From a virus, in IMG/VR virus record IMGVR_UViG_3300033997_000141, positions 21,535 to 85,534 of that record: 64,000 bases of DNA; one strand, written 5' to 3'. The notes beneath the pieces are model-generated. The model saw only the letters and a list, made by a program, of their open reading frames with translations. It made no database searches and was not told the DNA's origin. Of the stretch, positions 27,064 through 35,614 are shown one piece after another. Each line of letters opens with the position of its first letter. The first letter of the stretch is position 1. Both the position numbers and the translations under genes were made by a program.

Positions 27064-27309
27064 CTACAGAGCCGGGGCGTCACGGTTGGGGCCGCCGTTG
27101 CGCGGTGCTGCGACTTCTTCAGCCGTCACGCCCGGGCCAACCACGACCAGCCTACCTTCATCGAACCACTCGGCCTTCTCCATCTTGCCGTCGCGCAGCT
27201 CAGGCTGCAGGCCGTACTGATCGCAGCCGGTCAGGTACTTGCAATGGGCAACTGCGATACCTTCAAAGCCGGTGATCTTGTCGCGAACCTTCTTCCCGAG
27301 CATGGTCAT
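27064..27309 (-). CDS. Uncharacterised protein, possible small beta-barrel
   Basis: 81 residues: MTMLGKKVRDKITGFEGIAV then HCKYLTGCDQYGLQPELRDG and EAEWFDEGRLVVVGPG. This layout (GxxVxDxxTGFxGxAxxxxxYLxGCxQYxLxP) recurs in small phage proteins of unknown function and looks like an SH3-type barrel. It overlaps the MazG-like stop by four bases. I see no catalytic site. Confidence 0.68.
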   Translation of the reverse strand: MTMLGKKVRDKITGFEGIAVAHCKYLTGCDQYGLQPELRDGKMEKAEWFDEGRLVVVGPGVTAEEVAAPRNGGPNRDAPAL

Positions 27310-27944
27310 TTACCTTCCTCCTTGTCAGCGCGCTCTTGCGCAGCCTGGTCGCTGTAACCGTTCTTGTAGCGCTTGCCGAGCAGCTTGACCTTGTTGTGGA
27401 GCGAGGCCTCGAGGAGGCTGACGCGGACGCCGTTCAGGATGCCAACCTGGTAGAACAGGCCATCACCCGCTTCCTCGACCACGTTTTCCACGTCCAGCTC
27501 ATCGCCTTGGATGTGGTTCAGAACGGCTTCCAGCATTTCGCCGGCCTCGCCGGCCCAGCCAATGGCCATGTGCAGCAGGTGGGCCTTCTCCGGGGTCAGG
27601 TCTTCGAAGGCCTTGGCCAGCTCGGCGCTGCTGCCCAGCGGGAACACGCTGACGTTCGGCAGGTCACTCTCGGCTTTGTTGTAGACGGTCAGCTTTTTCA
27701 CCCGGTCCAGAGCGCTGCTGTTGGTAACCACCGCCGAGCACGTGCGCATCAGGCTGATGAACTTGTCGAACGTAAGCTCGGCGCGGATAACCTCGCCGGA
27801 CTTGGCCAGGTTCTTCACCATCAGCGGGTAGCTGTGGTCACGCACGGTGGCCTGGTGCTCGGCCGGCAGCTCGGCGACGATCTCGTTGCCACGCTCGGCG
27901 GACATGGCGATGGACAGGGTATGGATCAGGTCATTCTGGGACAT
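27306..27944 (-). CDS. MazG-like nucleotide pyrophosphohydrolase
   Basis: 212 residues. The C-terminal half contains the all-alpha NTP pyrophosphatase pattern: GEAGEMLEAV followed by NVVEEAGDGLFYQVG, an ExxE...ExxD metal site, ending with KRYKNGYSDQAA as in phage MazG-like proteins. The N-terminal 90 residues are not recognised. Members hydrolyse (d)NTPs, and some phage versions are thought to affect host alarmone levels. It is first after a terminator, with a strong AAGGAG site and a 14-base palindrome close upstream. Confidence 0.85.
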   Translation of the reverse strand: MSQNDLIHTLSIAMSAERGNEIVAELPAEHQATVRDHSYPLMVKNLAKSGEVIRAELTFDKFISLMRTCSAVVTNSSALDRVKKLTVYNKAESDLPNVSVFPLGSSAELAKAFEDLTPEKAHLLHMAIGWAGEAGEMLEAVLNHIQGDELDVENVVEEAGDGLFYQVGILNGVRVSLLEASLHNKVKLLGKRYKNGYSDQAAQERADKEEGK

Positions 27945-27955
27945 GCAACAACTCC

Positions 27956-27969
27956 TTGATTTAAATCAA
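27956..27969 (-). promoter_or_regulatory. 14-base palindrome upstream of the MazG-like gene
   Basis: TTGATTTAAATCAA is a perfect palindrome located between the terminator and the start of the MazG-like gene, next to its ribosome site. It could be an operator or part of an AT-rich promoter. The downstream genes need their own start of transcription because a terminator precedes them. Confidence 0.4.
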
Positions 27970-27970
27970 T

Positions 27971-28001
27971 AAAAAAGCCCGGAAGCTCTCACTACCGGGC
28001 T
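27971..28001 (-). terminator. Rho-independent terminator after the 299-aa gene
   Basis: Reading leftward: AGCCCGG, a 12-base loop, CCGGGCT and then TTTTTT. A seven-base G+C-rich stem with six Ts is a textbook intrinsic terminator. It closes the transcript started at the promoter near 29.0 kb. Confidence 0.85.
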
Positions 28002-28018
28002 CAATCTCAACGCAGGTG

Positions 28019-28918
28019 TTACGCCGGCAGACTCATCTTGAAGACCCACGGACGCCAGGTGGTGTTGCCCTTCTTGATGGAAGCGCCGACCTTGCAGTTC
28101 AGCACCAGCTGATCCGGCAGCTGCCGGAACTTCTGGCGGGCGACAGCGCAAGCGCCGCTCAGTCGGTCGGTGGATGCTGGCGGGATGCTCAGGCTGACCA
28201 TGTGCTCTTGCAGGTCATCGTCGCGGTTCGTCAGCGTGGCCATGCCTTCCAGGTAGCGCTTGATGTCCCACTCTTCCTTCGCGTAGCCCTGTTCGACCCA
28301 CTCGGCCTGGATCTCGGTGGCTGGGGAGCCATCGGTCAGCAGGTCGCCTTTCGGGTCATAGCTGAAGTAGACGGGCGAATCGTCGCCGTCGTACTGGCGC
28401 ACGATGTAGATCGGACGGGTACCCATCAGGACGCAGTCGAAGGATTCGCCGAGGTCACGTTCTTCGGTGCCCAGCTTGAAGCGGCCTTCGTGCAGCTTGA
28501 TGCGGTCGAAGGACATGCCGGTGACGTTCAGACCTTCGAAGCCGTGGTCCGCCATGTCGGCGGTGAAGGCTGCCATCGCCCCGCTCTTGCCTGCGGTACC
28601 AGCGATTGCTGGTGGTGCGCTGGCAGTTGCCACAGCGACTTCCTGACGCTGCTCGGCGACGACTTCGGGCTCCGGTTCTTCTTCCAGCTCGGCGGCTGGT
28701 TCGGCTTCTTCCACCCCCTGGGCCTGCTCTGCTTCCGCTTCAGGCTGGCGTTCCACCGCGGCTTCGGGCTCCTGCCCTCCCTGCACTTCGCTGTTCTGCT
28801 CGACCTGGGCCTCTTGGGCCTGATCGACGGTCTCCTTGACCTGAGCTTCCTGCTCTTGGGCTGCGATGTTGGTGGCGTTGGTCTTGACTTCGGTAGTTGC
28901 GGCTTTACGCAGTGCCAT
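28019..28918 (-). CDS. Abundant DNA-metabolism protein of unknown family (possible SSB)
   Basis: 299 residues. Residues 1-110 are a low-complexity Q/E/A/V-rich acidic stretch. Residues 115-299 form a compact domain (GAMAAFTADMADHGFEGLNV, FKLGTEERDLGESFDCVLMG, TWRPWVFKMSLPA). No family is recognised for certain. Three facts suggest a highly made accessory protein such as a single-stranded DNA-binding protein: its own consensus promoter, its own terminator, and its place between helicase and polymerase genes. No other SSB is visible in the window. An acidic tail at the N- rather than C-terminus would be unusual for an SSB. Confidence 0.7.
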   Translation of the reverse strand: MALRKAATTEVKTNATNIAAQEQEAQVKETVDQAQEAQVEQNSEVQGGQEPEAAVERQPEAEAEQAQGVEEAEPAAELEEEPEPEVVAEQRQEVAVATASAPPAIAGTAGKSGAMAAFTADMADHGFEGLNVTGMSFDRIKLHEGRFKLGTEERDLGESFDCVLMGTRPIYIVRQYDGDDSPVYFSYDPKGDLLTDGSPATEIQAEWVEQGYAKEEWDIKRYLEGMATLTNRDDDLQEHMVSLSIPPASTDRLSGACAVARQKFRQLPDQLVLNCKVGASIKKGNTTWRPWVFKMSLPA

Positions 28919-28961
28919 GGTCTATCTCACTTTTCAGGTTAAATTTACAATTTCAGTGGCA

Positions 28962-28982
28962 ATCAGCGCACTTTTCGCTGAT
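28962..28982 (-). other. Leader stem-loop
   Basis: ATCAGCG-CACTTTT-CGCTGAT, seven-base perfect arms, lies between the promoter and the 299-aa gene, so it would be in the 5' leader of that mRNA. Possible stabiliser or translational control element. Confidence 0.4.
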
Positions 28983-28991
28983 GCAGTCTGC

Positions 28992-29021
28992 TTTATACCG
29001 AGGCAGATGACTCGGTGTCAA
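28992..29021 (-). promoter_or_regulatory. Sigma-70 type promoter, leftward
   Basis: TTGACA at 29021-29016 and TATAAA at 28997-28992 with an 18-base spacer, reading leftward. The -35 hexamer is perfect and the -10 matches five of six. It lies directly behind the SNF2-type helicase stop and feeds the 299-aa gene alone, because a terminator follows. This is the best promoter I found in the window. Confidence 0.75.
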
Positions 29022-29025
29022 CCGG

Positions 29026-30708
29026 TCAAGCAGCCATCAGCTCGTGGAGCAGATCGTGCTTGTCCCGAATTGCTCGGTTGTTGCTCTCCTCGTTCTTGAG
29101 GAGGTTCTTGAAGTTTTTGTCGCTCAGGGTGCCCAGCACCCGCATGAAGTACACGTTGACGATCTTCAGCTGTCCCTTCCGGTAGGCCCGTGCCAGCGCC
29201 TGCTTGGCGTCCTTCGGCGAGGTCGGGCACTCGTAGAAGATGATGTAGCTGGCGACCTGCAGGTTGAGCGCTGCGCCGCCGCTGATCCAGTTGATGATCA
29301 GCAGGTTGCTGTCCTCGTCGTTCTTGAACCGGTCGATCTCGTCCTGCGCCCCCTTGGTCCCGCCGTAGATCACGCAGGGCTTCAGGTGGGCGTAGCGCTT
29401 GGCCAACTGGTCAACCGCGCCCCGGTAGAAGGCGAAGATGATCACCTTGCGCTCGACGTTGGGCTTGATGCTGTCGATCAGCTGGTCTGTAGCCGTTGCC
29501 AACTGGTTCTCGCCGGTGTAGCCGTACTCCTCTGGGCAGCTGATCAGCCGCAGCGCTGTGTGTCGCATTTCGCTGATGCTCTGCGGCGAGATCACCAGGT
29601 CACCCAGAATGGCGAACTTGTCGTTCACCACGTTCCGGTACAGCTTGGCGTGGGCGCCGGTAAGCCTGACGGGGTACTCGCTGATGATGGGCTCAGGTAG
29701 CTCGATCACGTCGCGCTTCTGTACCCGGCTGGCGTTGGCCCAGAGCGATTCGAAAATCTTCTCCGGGTTCACGTAGTCGGCGATCTGCTTGATCGTCTTC
29801 TCGCGCCCGCCAGGCAGCGGTACCCTGAACTCCTTGATGATGCAGTGCTGGCGCAGGAATGCTGCCTTGTTCAGGTAGGCCTCGGGGTTGATCAGCCTGA
29901 TCAGTCCGTAGCAATCGTGCAGGTGCGTCGGCACCGGCGTCCCGGACATCAGGTAGATCGCCACGTCGTCCTTCAGGATGCGCGACATCTCGACCACGGA
30001 CTTCGAGATGATCGAGTCCATACCGCACAGGGCGTGGGCCTCGTCGAAGAACAGGACGTTGTAGCCACGCTCCTTGAGCAGGTTCTGGTGCGGGTTCTTG
30101 GCCTTGCCCTTGCCCTTCCGGATCGTGATGATACGTCCGTCTGGGGTGTAGGGTGTGGCCTTCTCGTAGGCGGGGTTGCCCTCGGCGTCGAAGTACGGGG
30201 TGGCGAACTCCTCCGGCGTGCCAACCTTGGCCATGTTGCGCACCCGCCAGAGGTTGTTGCCGATGTTCTTCACCGAGGAGTGGTCGTTGTACACCCGGAA
30301 AATGTCGTAGGACATGATCAGGATATCCGGCCAGCCGTCCTTCTCCCACTCGGAGACCAGCTTCTTTTTCTTGCTTGAGCTGACGTCTAAGTGCTCAATT
30401 TTCAGGTACTTGCGGATGTTTTTGAAGAAGTCTTCGAACTCCCGCATGAACTGGATGATGGGTGCTGGCGGCATCACGAAGACCACCTTGTTGCCCAGGG
30501 CAGCCATCAAGATGGCATGCACCTGGGCAGGGTAGGTCTTGCCGATCCCCGGCTCCCCGAAGTCGCCATACCGGTAATAGCGGGGGTAGGCGTGGATCAT
30601 CTGCATCTGGTGAGGCATAGGCCAGTGCAGCAACTCGATCTTGCTGAACCAGGTGGGGTGGTTATGCACCCCCGAGGCCAGCATCAGGTCGTCCAGGGTC
30701 ATCGGCAT
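29026..30708 (-). CDS. SNF2-type superfamily 2 helicase
   Basis: 560 residues. Walker A is YGDFGEPGIGKTYPA (about residues 47-61), Walker B is VLFFDEAHALCG, motif III is YLMSGTPVPTH, and the C-terminal half has IIFAFYRGAVDQLAKRY and motif VI QALARAYRKGQ. These ATP-driven DNA translocases remodel protein-DNA complexes or branched DNA. It is encoded right after the primase-helicase (TGATG start overlap), so it most likely works at the fork or in recombination. E. coli RapA-like action is another possibility. Confidence 0.9.
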   Translation of the reverse strand: MPMTLDDLMLASGVHNHPTWFSKIELLHWPMPHQMQMIHAYPRYYRYGDFGEPGIGKTYPAQVHAILMAALGNKVVFVMPPAPIIQFMREFEDFFKNIRKYLKIEHLDVSSSKKKKLVSEWEKDGWPDILIMSYDIFRVYNDHSSVKNIGNNLWRVRNMAKVGTPEEFATPYFDAEGNPAYEKATPYTPDGRIITIRKGKGKAKNPHQNLLKERGYNVLFFDEAHALCGMDSIISKSVVEMSRILKDDVAIYLMSGTPVPTHLHDCYGLIRLINPEAYLNKAAFLRQHCIIKEFRVPLPGGREKTIKQIADYVNPEKIFESLWANASRVQKRDVIELPEPIISEYPVRLTGAHAKLYRNVVNDKFAILGDLVISPQSISEMRHTALRLISCPEEYGYTGENQLATATDQLIDSIKPNVERKVIIFAFYRGAVDQLAKRYAHLKPCVIYGGTKGAQDEIDRFKNDEDSNLLIINWISGGAALNLQVASYIIFYECPTSPKDAKQALARAYRKGQLKIVNVYFMRVLGTLSDKNFKNLLKNEESNNRAIRDKHDLLHELMAA

Positions 30709-33608
30709 CAGGCTTCCTCCGGTACGTCGCTTTCCATGAAGTTGTTCATCACCGTGCCGCGTTCAGCCAGCTTGGAGAGACTGAGGACGAACACCTCGGT
30801 GTCTTCGCGCCCCGGGTAGGGCTCCGAGCGTTCGTAGTAGGTCTCGCCGATGATCAGGTCGCGCAGCTGGCTGTATGCCTGGATCACCACCGTGTCGCCC
30901 TGGTTGCGGGAGAACGACTTGTACCGGGGCATGCAGGTGTGCAGGACCAGGTACAGGCTGTCGCCCAGGCGCCAGTAGTGCATGCCCGGCTTCAGTTGGT
31001 AGCGCTCGTCGGTGCTGGACTCCGCCATGATGTTCATCGTGGTCAGAACGCGGTCCACTTCCGAGGTCATCCGGCCACGCTCGGCCTTCACCACGCCACC
31101 GCCCAAGTAGGCAACCAAGCCGTCGTACAGCCGCTGCACTTCCTCACGCCCACCCACCTTGAACTCTGCCATGGTGTGCAGGAGCATGTGCAGGCCGGTC
31201 AGGCAGGTCATGTGGCCCCAGCGCGGCCGGCTGCTGATCTTGGCGTGGATCAGGTCGTGCTTGCTGTGGAAAATCTCCAGCAGTGCCGACGGCGAGGTAC
31301 CCATGGCCACTGTGACCAAAGCCTTGGCCATCCGCAGCAGCGCATCCTTGTGACGGATCGCCTGCGAGTAGTTGCGCTGGTACACCGGGTTCTCCAAAGA
31401 GCGAGACTGCAGCTTGACCTCGACCGAACGGCCGCGCAGCGCTGGCATGACCGGTGACTGCTCGCTGGTGTAGACGATCGGCGCCGAGATCCGGTCGTCC
31501 GTCTGCCCCAGCTCCTTGCCCATGATCCGGCCGCGCTGCACCGGTGCCTTGTTCCACGACGCCTTCAGGATACCGGCGATGCGGGGGTACTTCGTGCCCA
31601 GCTGGCCAGGGTTCACCTCCTCCACCAGGCGAGGGACCGTGGTCGAGCTGCTGAGGTACTTGATCAGCGGGTATTCGGTACCGACTTCCACGTTCATGTA
31701 CTCGGCCACGGTGTAGTCGATGCCGCTGAGCAGCGCCACCAGCACCGCGGTAGACGTCTTGCCGGCCTCCGAGTTGCCGCTGATGTTGAGCAGGGGGAAC
31801 TGCGGCTCCCGGAACTGGATGTGCTCCCGGAAATGGCAGGCGACGGTCCAGCCAATGATCATCGCCACCGAGATCGGGTCGTTGATGTTGCAGAGCGCGA
31901 TCAGAGCCGTCTCAAGGTCCGTGTCGTTTTCGAAGGGGTTGGTGCCACGCAGCAGCGCTGGCGACTGGCGCGGGTTGCCGCTGTAGCGGTAGCCGCTGCG
32001 CATGTTCTTGATGGTGATGGAGCTGTCAGCCTCGACGTAATGGGGAATGACCTTCCCATCCTTGCGATCGAGGATCAGCCCACACACAGCTGATCGAGTC
32101 ATCTTTTCGAGTTCCTTGTCCTCTGCTTTCTCACGGCCGAAGTATGTGACCGCCTTCAGCAGCCGCTGGATGTCAGCGTCACCGGCGTAGACCAGGGCGT
32201 CACCGTGCCCTTGGATCGAGCTGATCAGCTCGCGCTTCGAGCCCCAGGCCCGCTCGGGGATGCGGACGTCGCGGTGGATGCGGCCTTCGTCATCGATCAG
32301 GTAGCCCTGCAGCTCCTTGCGCACACTGATCCGCCAGCCTGGCGTCCCGTCGCGGTCCATGTGTGGCTCCAGGTCGTGAACCTCGACCTCGGGCCAGAAG
32401 GTGAAGCTGGACAGCTGGCGCCGGCCGTTCTCCATCACCAACCAGTAGCCCTTCGGGTCCCAGCTGATGTTGGTAGCGGCGTTGTACTGGCTCGGCGAAG
32501 CGCCGGCCTGGTCGGTGTCGCCATTGGCGATGTCTGCGCGGCACACCGGGCAGCCGCCACAGCGCTTGCCGATCACCGAGATGAATGCACCTGGTGCAAA
32601 CTTGAACTGCCCGGCGAAGGTGCGGCTCAGGTGGCCCTTGACGTGCTTGATCCGCTCGGTTTCGCTCGGGCGAGAGCTGCTTTCCACGTTCTTGCAGAAC
32701 GGGTAGACCAGCAGCTCCATGTACTCCTTCTCCTCCGACCTGTCGTAGGCGGCGGCGATGTAGGAGGAGAGCTGCAGGGCGGCCTGGTTCCACGTCGAGC
32801 TGTCGCAGTCACCCTCGGTGATGAGGATCTGCACGCAGCCTGGGATGCCCTCCCATTCCCTGAAGGTCTCCCGCGGCACCGTGGTAGCCTCGAGCAAGGC
32901 TCGCACCCGGCGGCTGGCCGCCAGCTTGGCCTTCTTGAACAGTTCGACGCACTTCGGGTAGGTGACGTTCTTCGGCGGGGTATTCACGGCCATCTTCGGC
33001 CGTGGCTGCGCCACCAGCACGCCATAGCCTTCGGCGTCCAGGGTCTGCAGCTCCTCGATGGAGACGCCCACCTTGTAGGTACCCTTGCCCGGCCTGGCCA
33101 CGCCTTCGCAGCGCCACATGCGGCCTTGGCCACAGCTGTACACGCTGTTGTCGATTGCGGAGTCGGTAGGCTTCAGGCCCACGCCGTCCTGCACCGTGAG
33201 CATGATCTCGCGGTAGATGTACGGCAGGAACTTTGTTGGCGATTTGACGCCGAACACTTCACCGGCGATGGTGAAATGGACGCCCTTACCGCCAGAGAGC
33301 CAGCAATTGATGAACTCGCCGGGGATGTCCAGCTTGGTCATCAGGTAATCGAGGACGAGGCGCGCATCATCCAGGGCGCGGTCGAGGTCGTCTTCCTTGT
33401 CAAAGTCGAAGTACATGGGGCCCAGGTACTTGACCGTCTCCAGCGGTTCGATACCTTTTTCGAAAAGTTCTTCGGGGTTCTGATCAACCATCAGAACAGT
33501 CTGGAACGAGGGCGGCCCGGGCAGAGCTGAAGGGTCCTTCAGCTGCTCAGCTGTGTATGGGCGCCATGGTTCCTTCCCGTTCGTCTTGAACTGGAGGAAG
33601 TAGAGCAT
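30708..33608 (-). CDS. Primase-helicase with archaeo-eukaryotic-type primase domain
   Basis: 966 residues. The N-terminal domain has MYFDFDKEDD (Asp68, Asp70) and WLSGGKGVHFTI (103-114), the first two catalytic motifs of archaeo-eukaryotic primases. A likely third motif is at SVYSCGQGRMWRC. A zinc-binding CGGCPVC follows near residue 355. The C-terminal half has a P-loop, LNISGNSEAGKTSTAVLV (about 625-642), with the look of DUF927/D5-like helicase modules. It would prime and unwind DNA for the Pol I-type polymerase. No DnaB- or DnaG-type proteins are seen. Confidence 0.86.
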   Translation of the reverse strand: MLYFLQFKTNGKEPWRPYTAEQLKDPSALPGPPSFQTVLMVDQNPEELFEKGIEPLETVKYLGPMYFDFDKEDDLDRALDDARLVLDYLMTKLDIPGEFINCWLSGGKGVHFTIAGEVFGVKSPTKFLPYIYREIMLTVQDGVGLKPTDSAIDNSVYSCGQGRMWRCEGVARPGKGTYKVGVSIEELQTLDAEGYGVLVAQPRPKMAVNTPPKNVTYPKCVELFKKAKLAASRRVRALLEATTVPRETFREWEGIPGCVQILITEGDCDSSTWNQAALQLSSYIAAAYDRSEEKEYMELLVYPFCKNVESSSRPSETERIKHVKGHLSRTFAGQFKFAPGAFISVIGKRCGGCPVCRADIANGDTDQAGASPSQYNAATNISWDPKGYWLVMENGRRQLSSFTFWPEVEVHDLEPHMDRDGTPGWRISVRKELQGYLIDDEGRIHRDVRIPERAWGSKRELISSIQGHGDALVYAGDADIQRLLKAVTYFGREKAEDKELEKMTRSAVCGLILDRKDGKVIPHYVEADSSITIKNMRSGYRYSGNPRQSPALLRGTNPFENDTDLETALIALCNINDPISVAMIIGWTVACHFREHIQFREPQFPLLNISGNSEAGKTSTAVLVALLSGIDYTVAEYMNVEVGTEYPLIKYLSSSTTVPRLVEEVNPGQLGTKYPRIAGILKASWNKAPVQRGRIMGKELGQTDDRISAPIVYTSEQSPVMPALRGRSVEVKLQSRSLENPVYQRNYSQAIRHKDALLRMAKALVTVAMGTSPSALLEIFHSKHDLIHAKISSRPRWGHMTCLTGLHMLLHTMAEFKVGGREEVQRLYDGLVAYLGGGVVKAERGRMTSEVDRVLTTMNIMAESSTDERYQLKPGMHYWRLGDSLYLVLHTCMPRYKSFSRNQGDTVVIQAYSQLRDLIIGETYYERSEPYPGREDTEVFVLSLSKLAERGTVMNNFMESDVPEEA

Positions 33609-33615
33609 GGCGGGC

Positions 33616-33861
33616 TCAGGCCTCCATGCGCTGGATGGTCAGGCGCTTGACGTAAGTCTTGCCGTCGGCATTGTAGGCTTGGAAATCCAGCTCGCTCTTG
33701 AGGCCGCGACGGGCGACAGCCTGCTTGAACAGCGTGATGTTGTAGACCTTCTTCGGCATCACCACGGCCCCGTCGATTTGCAGCGTGTTGTAGTGCTTGG
33801 CCAGCTCTGCGTAATCAATCGGCTCTGCGGCCCGGCCTTTTGCGTGATCAACGGTTTGCAT
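33616..33861 (-). CDS. Uncharacterised protein before primase-helicase
   Basis: 81 residues from ATG 33861, chosen because AGGAG lies five bases upstream; longer starts run through a hairpin. Sequence includes DYAELAKHYNTLQIDGAVVM and a basic C-terminal half (QAVARRGLKSELDF). A small helix-rich DNA-associated protein is plausible, but no family is recognised. Confidence 0.66.
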   Translation of the reverse strand: MQTVDHAKGRAAEPIDYAELAKHYNTLQIDGAVVMPKKVYNITLFKQAVARRGLKSELDFQAYNADGKTYVKRLTIQRMEA

Positions 33862-33885
33862 GTTGAACTCCTGTAGGAATGGCTC

Positions 33886-33931
33886 CGTGCCCCGGCGGGG
33901 CACGAAGATGATAATACTATAAAAGTATCAG
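33886..33931 (-). promoter_or_regulatory. Hairpin and AT-rich control region
   Basis: CGTGCCCC-GGC-GGGGCACG (33886-33904) is an eight-base stem, followed toward the Dda-like gene by AT-rich sequence with an imperfect inverted repeat ATACT-ATAAA-AGTAT (33914-33928). On the leftward strand this offers -10 like TATAGT. It may hold a promoter for the primase operon with a leader hairpin, or a processing site. Confidence 0.4.
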
Positions 33932-35256
33932 GTGCTAAAGCGAACTCTGTTGACCGTGAGTTCGTGACGGGCTCGGCTCCAACCAACGTAGACCAGGCGC
34001 TTGCGCTCCGGTCCCCGAGGGTTGTCGAGCATGTCGTTCACGTCGAGGAAGACCCGGCTGAACGAGCTACCCTGGGCGCGGTGGGCCGTGATGCAGTAGC
34101 AGTGGGTGATGTCGGCGAACAGCTCGCGGAAGGTGTGGTACATCCTCCAGCGCAGGCCGTGTGCCGCGGTTCCTTTGGCCTCCTTGGCTCGACGCTCGAG
34201 GTCGTTGAGGCGGGCGTTGTAACGCTCCAACTCGTGGTCGGCGACGATGTGGGCGAATGCTTGCTTCACGTCAGCGTAGATCGGCGTGAGCACCAAGCAT
34301 ACCGTGTCCCAATACTCGCCGGTGTCCTCGTCCACCAGGCGGCTGTCCTTGATCGCGGTGACGATACACTCCTCATCCGTAGACAGGACCACGTCACGCC
34401 CGAACGAGAGCGGGCCGGCCGTAACCACGCGCTCGCCGACGACAAATTTCCAGGCGTCTGGGCCAAACAACTTGGCGCGAATGGCCTTGTTTATGGCGCG
34501 AACGCGGTCATTACGCCAGGCGATCACCCTGGTCTCTTCCAGGTCCGTGTTCAGGTCGAACGCTTCCACCACCGTCTTGATGAACATCGCCGTCTTGACG
34601 ACCTTGATGTTCTGGTCCTCCTCGTGGTTGAAGTGGAACGGCTTGTTCTCCTTGATGGCCTGGCGCAGCTCACGGCCCAGCACGTTGATCGAGTTCGCGC
34701 TGCCGTCCGCGTTGGGCTTCTGCCGCTCGTTCTGGGTCAGCTCCCGCGTCGGGAACAGGTCGAAGGCCTCCGAACGCAGTTCGCCAACCGGCGGCAGTTG
34801 GTAGTCGTCACCCAGGATCAGGGAGAACGTCTCGCTGGCGTCTACGGCAGGCAGGTAGTAGTTGTGCAGCAGGATCTTGTTGAGCATCGACCCTTCGTCG
34901 AGCACAACCACGTCCATCTCACTGACAATCTCGTCCTTCGTCTGGGAGACGTGCTTGCGCTCGGAACTGGGCATCAGGGTCAAGCCCAGGGCGCTGTGGA
35001 TGGTCTTGAAGGTGATCCGGTCGGTCTTCAGGTTGGCAGCTTTCACCGCCTTCTCCAGCTGCTTGACCGCCTTGTTAGTTGGCGCGGCCATCAGGACGTT
35101 CATGTCCTGTCTGACCAGCTCCTCGGTGATATGGGTGGTGCAGAAGGTCTTGCCCGTGCCGCCCTCACCCACCAGGGTGGCGCCGTAACCCTCCCCGTTG
35201 AACATTTCGTTGATGATGCCATCAACAGCAAAGGCCTGGCCTCTGTTCAGCCCCAT
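33928..35256 (-). CDS. Dda-like superfamily 1B helicase
   Basis: 442 residues from ATG 35256, four codons after a first ATG; the second has GGAG six bases upstream. Motifs: Walker A LVGEGGTGKTFCTTH (about 29-43), motif Ia MAAPTNKAVKQLE, motif II VVVLDEGSM, motif III ILGDDYQLPPVG, and motif V/VI CYCITAHRAQGSSFSRV and VYVGWSRARHELTV. T4 Dda and RecD/Pif1 relatives unwind 5'-3' and clear proteins from DNA. It is probably used at replication start or in strand exchange. Confidence 0.9.
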   Translation of the reverse strand: MGLNRGQAFAVDGIINEMFNGEGYGATLVGEGGTGKTFCTTHITEELVRQDMNVLMAAPTNKAVKQLEKAVKAANLKTDRITFKTIHSALGLTLMPSSERKHVSQTKDEIVSEMDVVVLDEGSMLNKILLHNYYLPAVDASETFSLILGDDYQLPPVGELRSEAFDLFPTRELTQNERQKPNADGSANSINVLGRELRQAIKENKPFHFNHEEDQNIKVVKTAMFIKTVVEAFDLNTDLEETRVIAWRNDRVRAINKAIRAKLFGPDAWKFVVGERVVTAGPLSFGRDVVLSTDEECIVTAIKDSRLVDEDTGEYWDTVCLVLTPIYADVKQAFAHIVADHELERYNARLNDLERRAKEAKGTAAHGLRWRMYHTFRELFADITHCYCITAHRAQGSSFSRVFLDVNDMLDNPRGPERKRLVYVGWSRARHELTVNRVRFST

Positions 35257-35276
35257 GTGATTCTCCATGTGGTTGA

Positions 35277-35294
35277 GGGCCGGTTACCCGGCCC
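35277..35294 (-). other. Intergenic GC-rich hairpin
   Basis: GGGCCGG-TTAC-CCGGCCC, seven-base perfect arms, in the gap before the Dda-like gene. There is no T run. It belongs to a set of similar hairpins between genes in this unit and may be a processing or attenuation site. Confidence 0.45.
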
Positions 35295-35299
35295 GTGCG

Positions 35300-35614
35300 T
35301 TATCGACTGAACAACGAAACCACGTTGTCCGCCTGGATCTTGGGTTGCGCGCTGAGGGTACGCTGCGTGGTGGTGATCAGGTGGAAGTTACCCATGAACG
35401 TGTCCATCACCACGTCATACCCCTCACGCTCTCCGGTCTCGAAGAACCAGACCATCAGCCTGCGCACTTCCTCGCCCGAGAACGAACAGATCGCTTCCTC
35501 GGTGAAGAACACACCCATAACGTTGGTCAGGAACTCGCGGATCACGCGGTCAGGCATGGGCTTCGGGTCGATCTTGACCGTCAGCATGCGCAGTTCTGCC
35601 ATCAACTTTTCCAT
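35300..35614 (-). CDS. Uncharacterised protein
   Basis: 104 residues from ATG 35614 with GGAGGATAG directly upstream. It has helix-like N-terminal sequence (VIREFLTNVMGVFFTEEAIC) and a DUF-like central segment with two acidic clusters. Not recognised. It follows a 28-residue membrane peptide without a gap. Confidence 0.66.
   Translation of the reverse strand: MEKLMAELRMLTVKIDPKPMPDRVIREFLTNVMGVFFTEEAICSFSGEEVRRLMVWFFETGEREGYDVVMDTFMGNFHLITTTQRTLSAQPKIQADNVVSLFSR

Noticed and set aside
28119-28942. Plus-strand frame opposite the 299-aa gene rich in Leu/Phe/Gly
   Set aside because: It mirrors the Glu/Gln-rich low-complexity stretch of the minus-strand gene, which has promoter, ribosome site and terminator in its favour.
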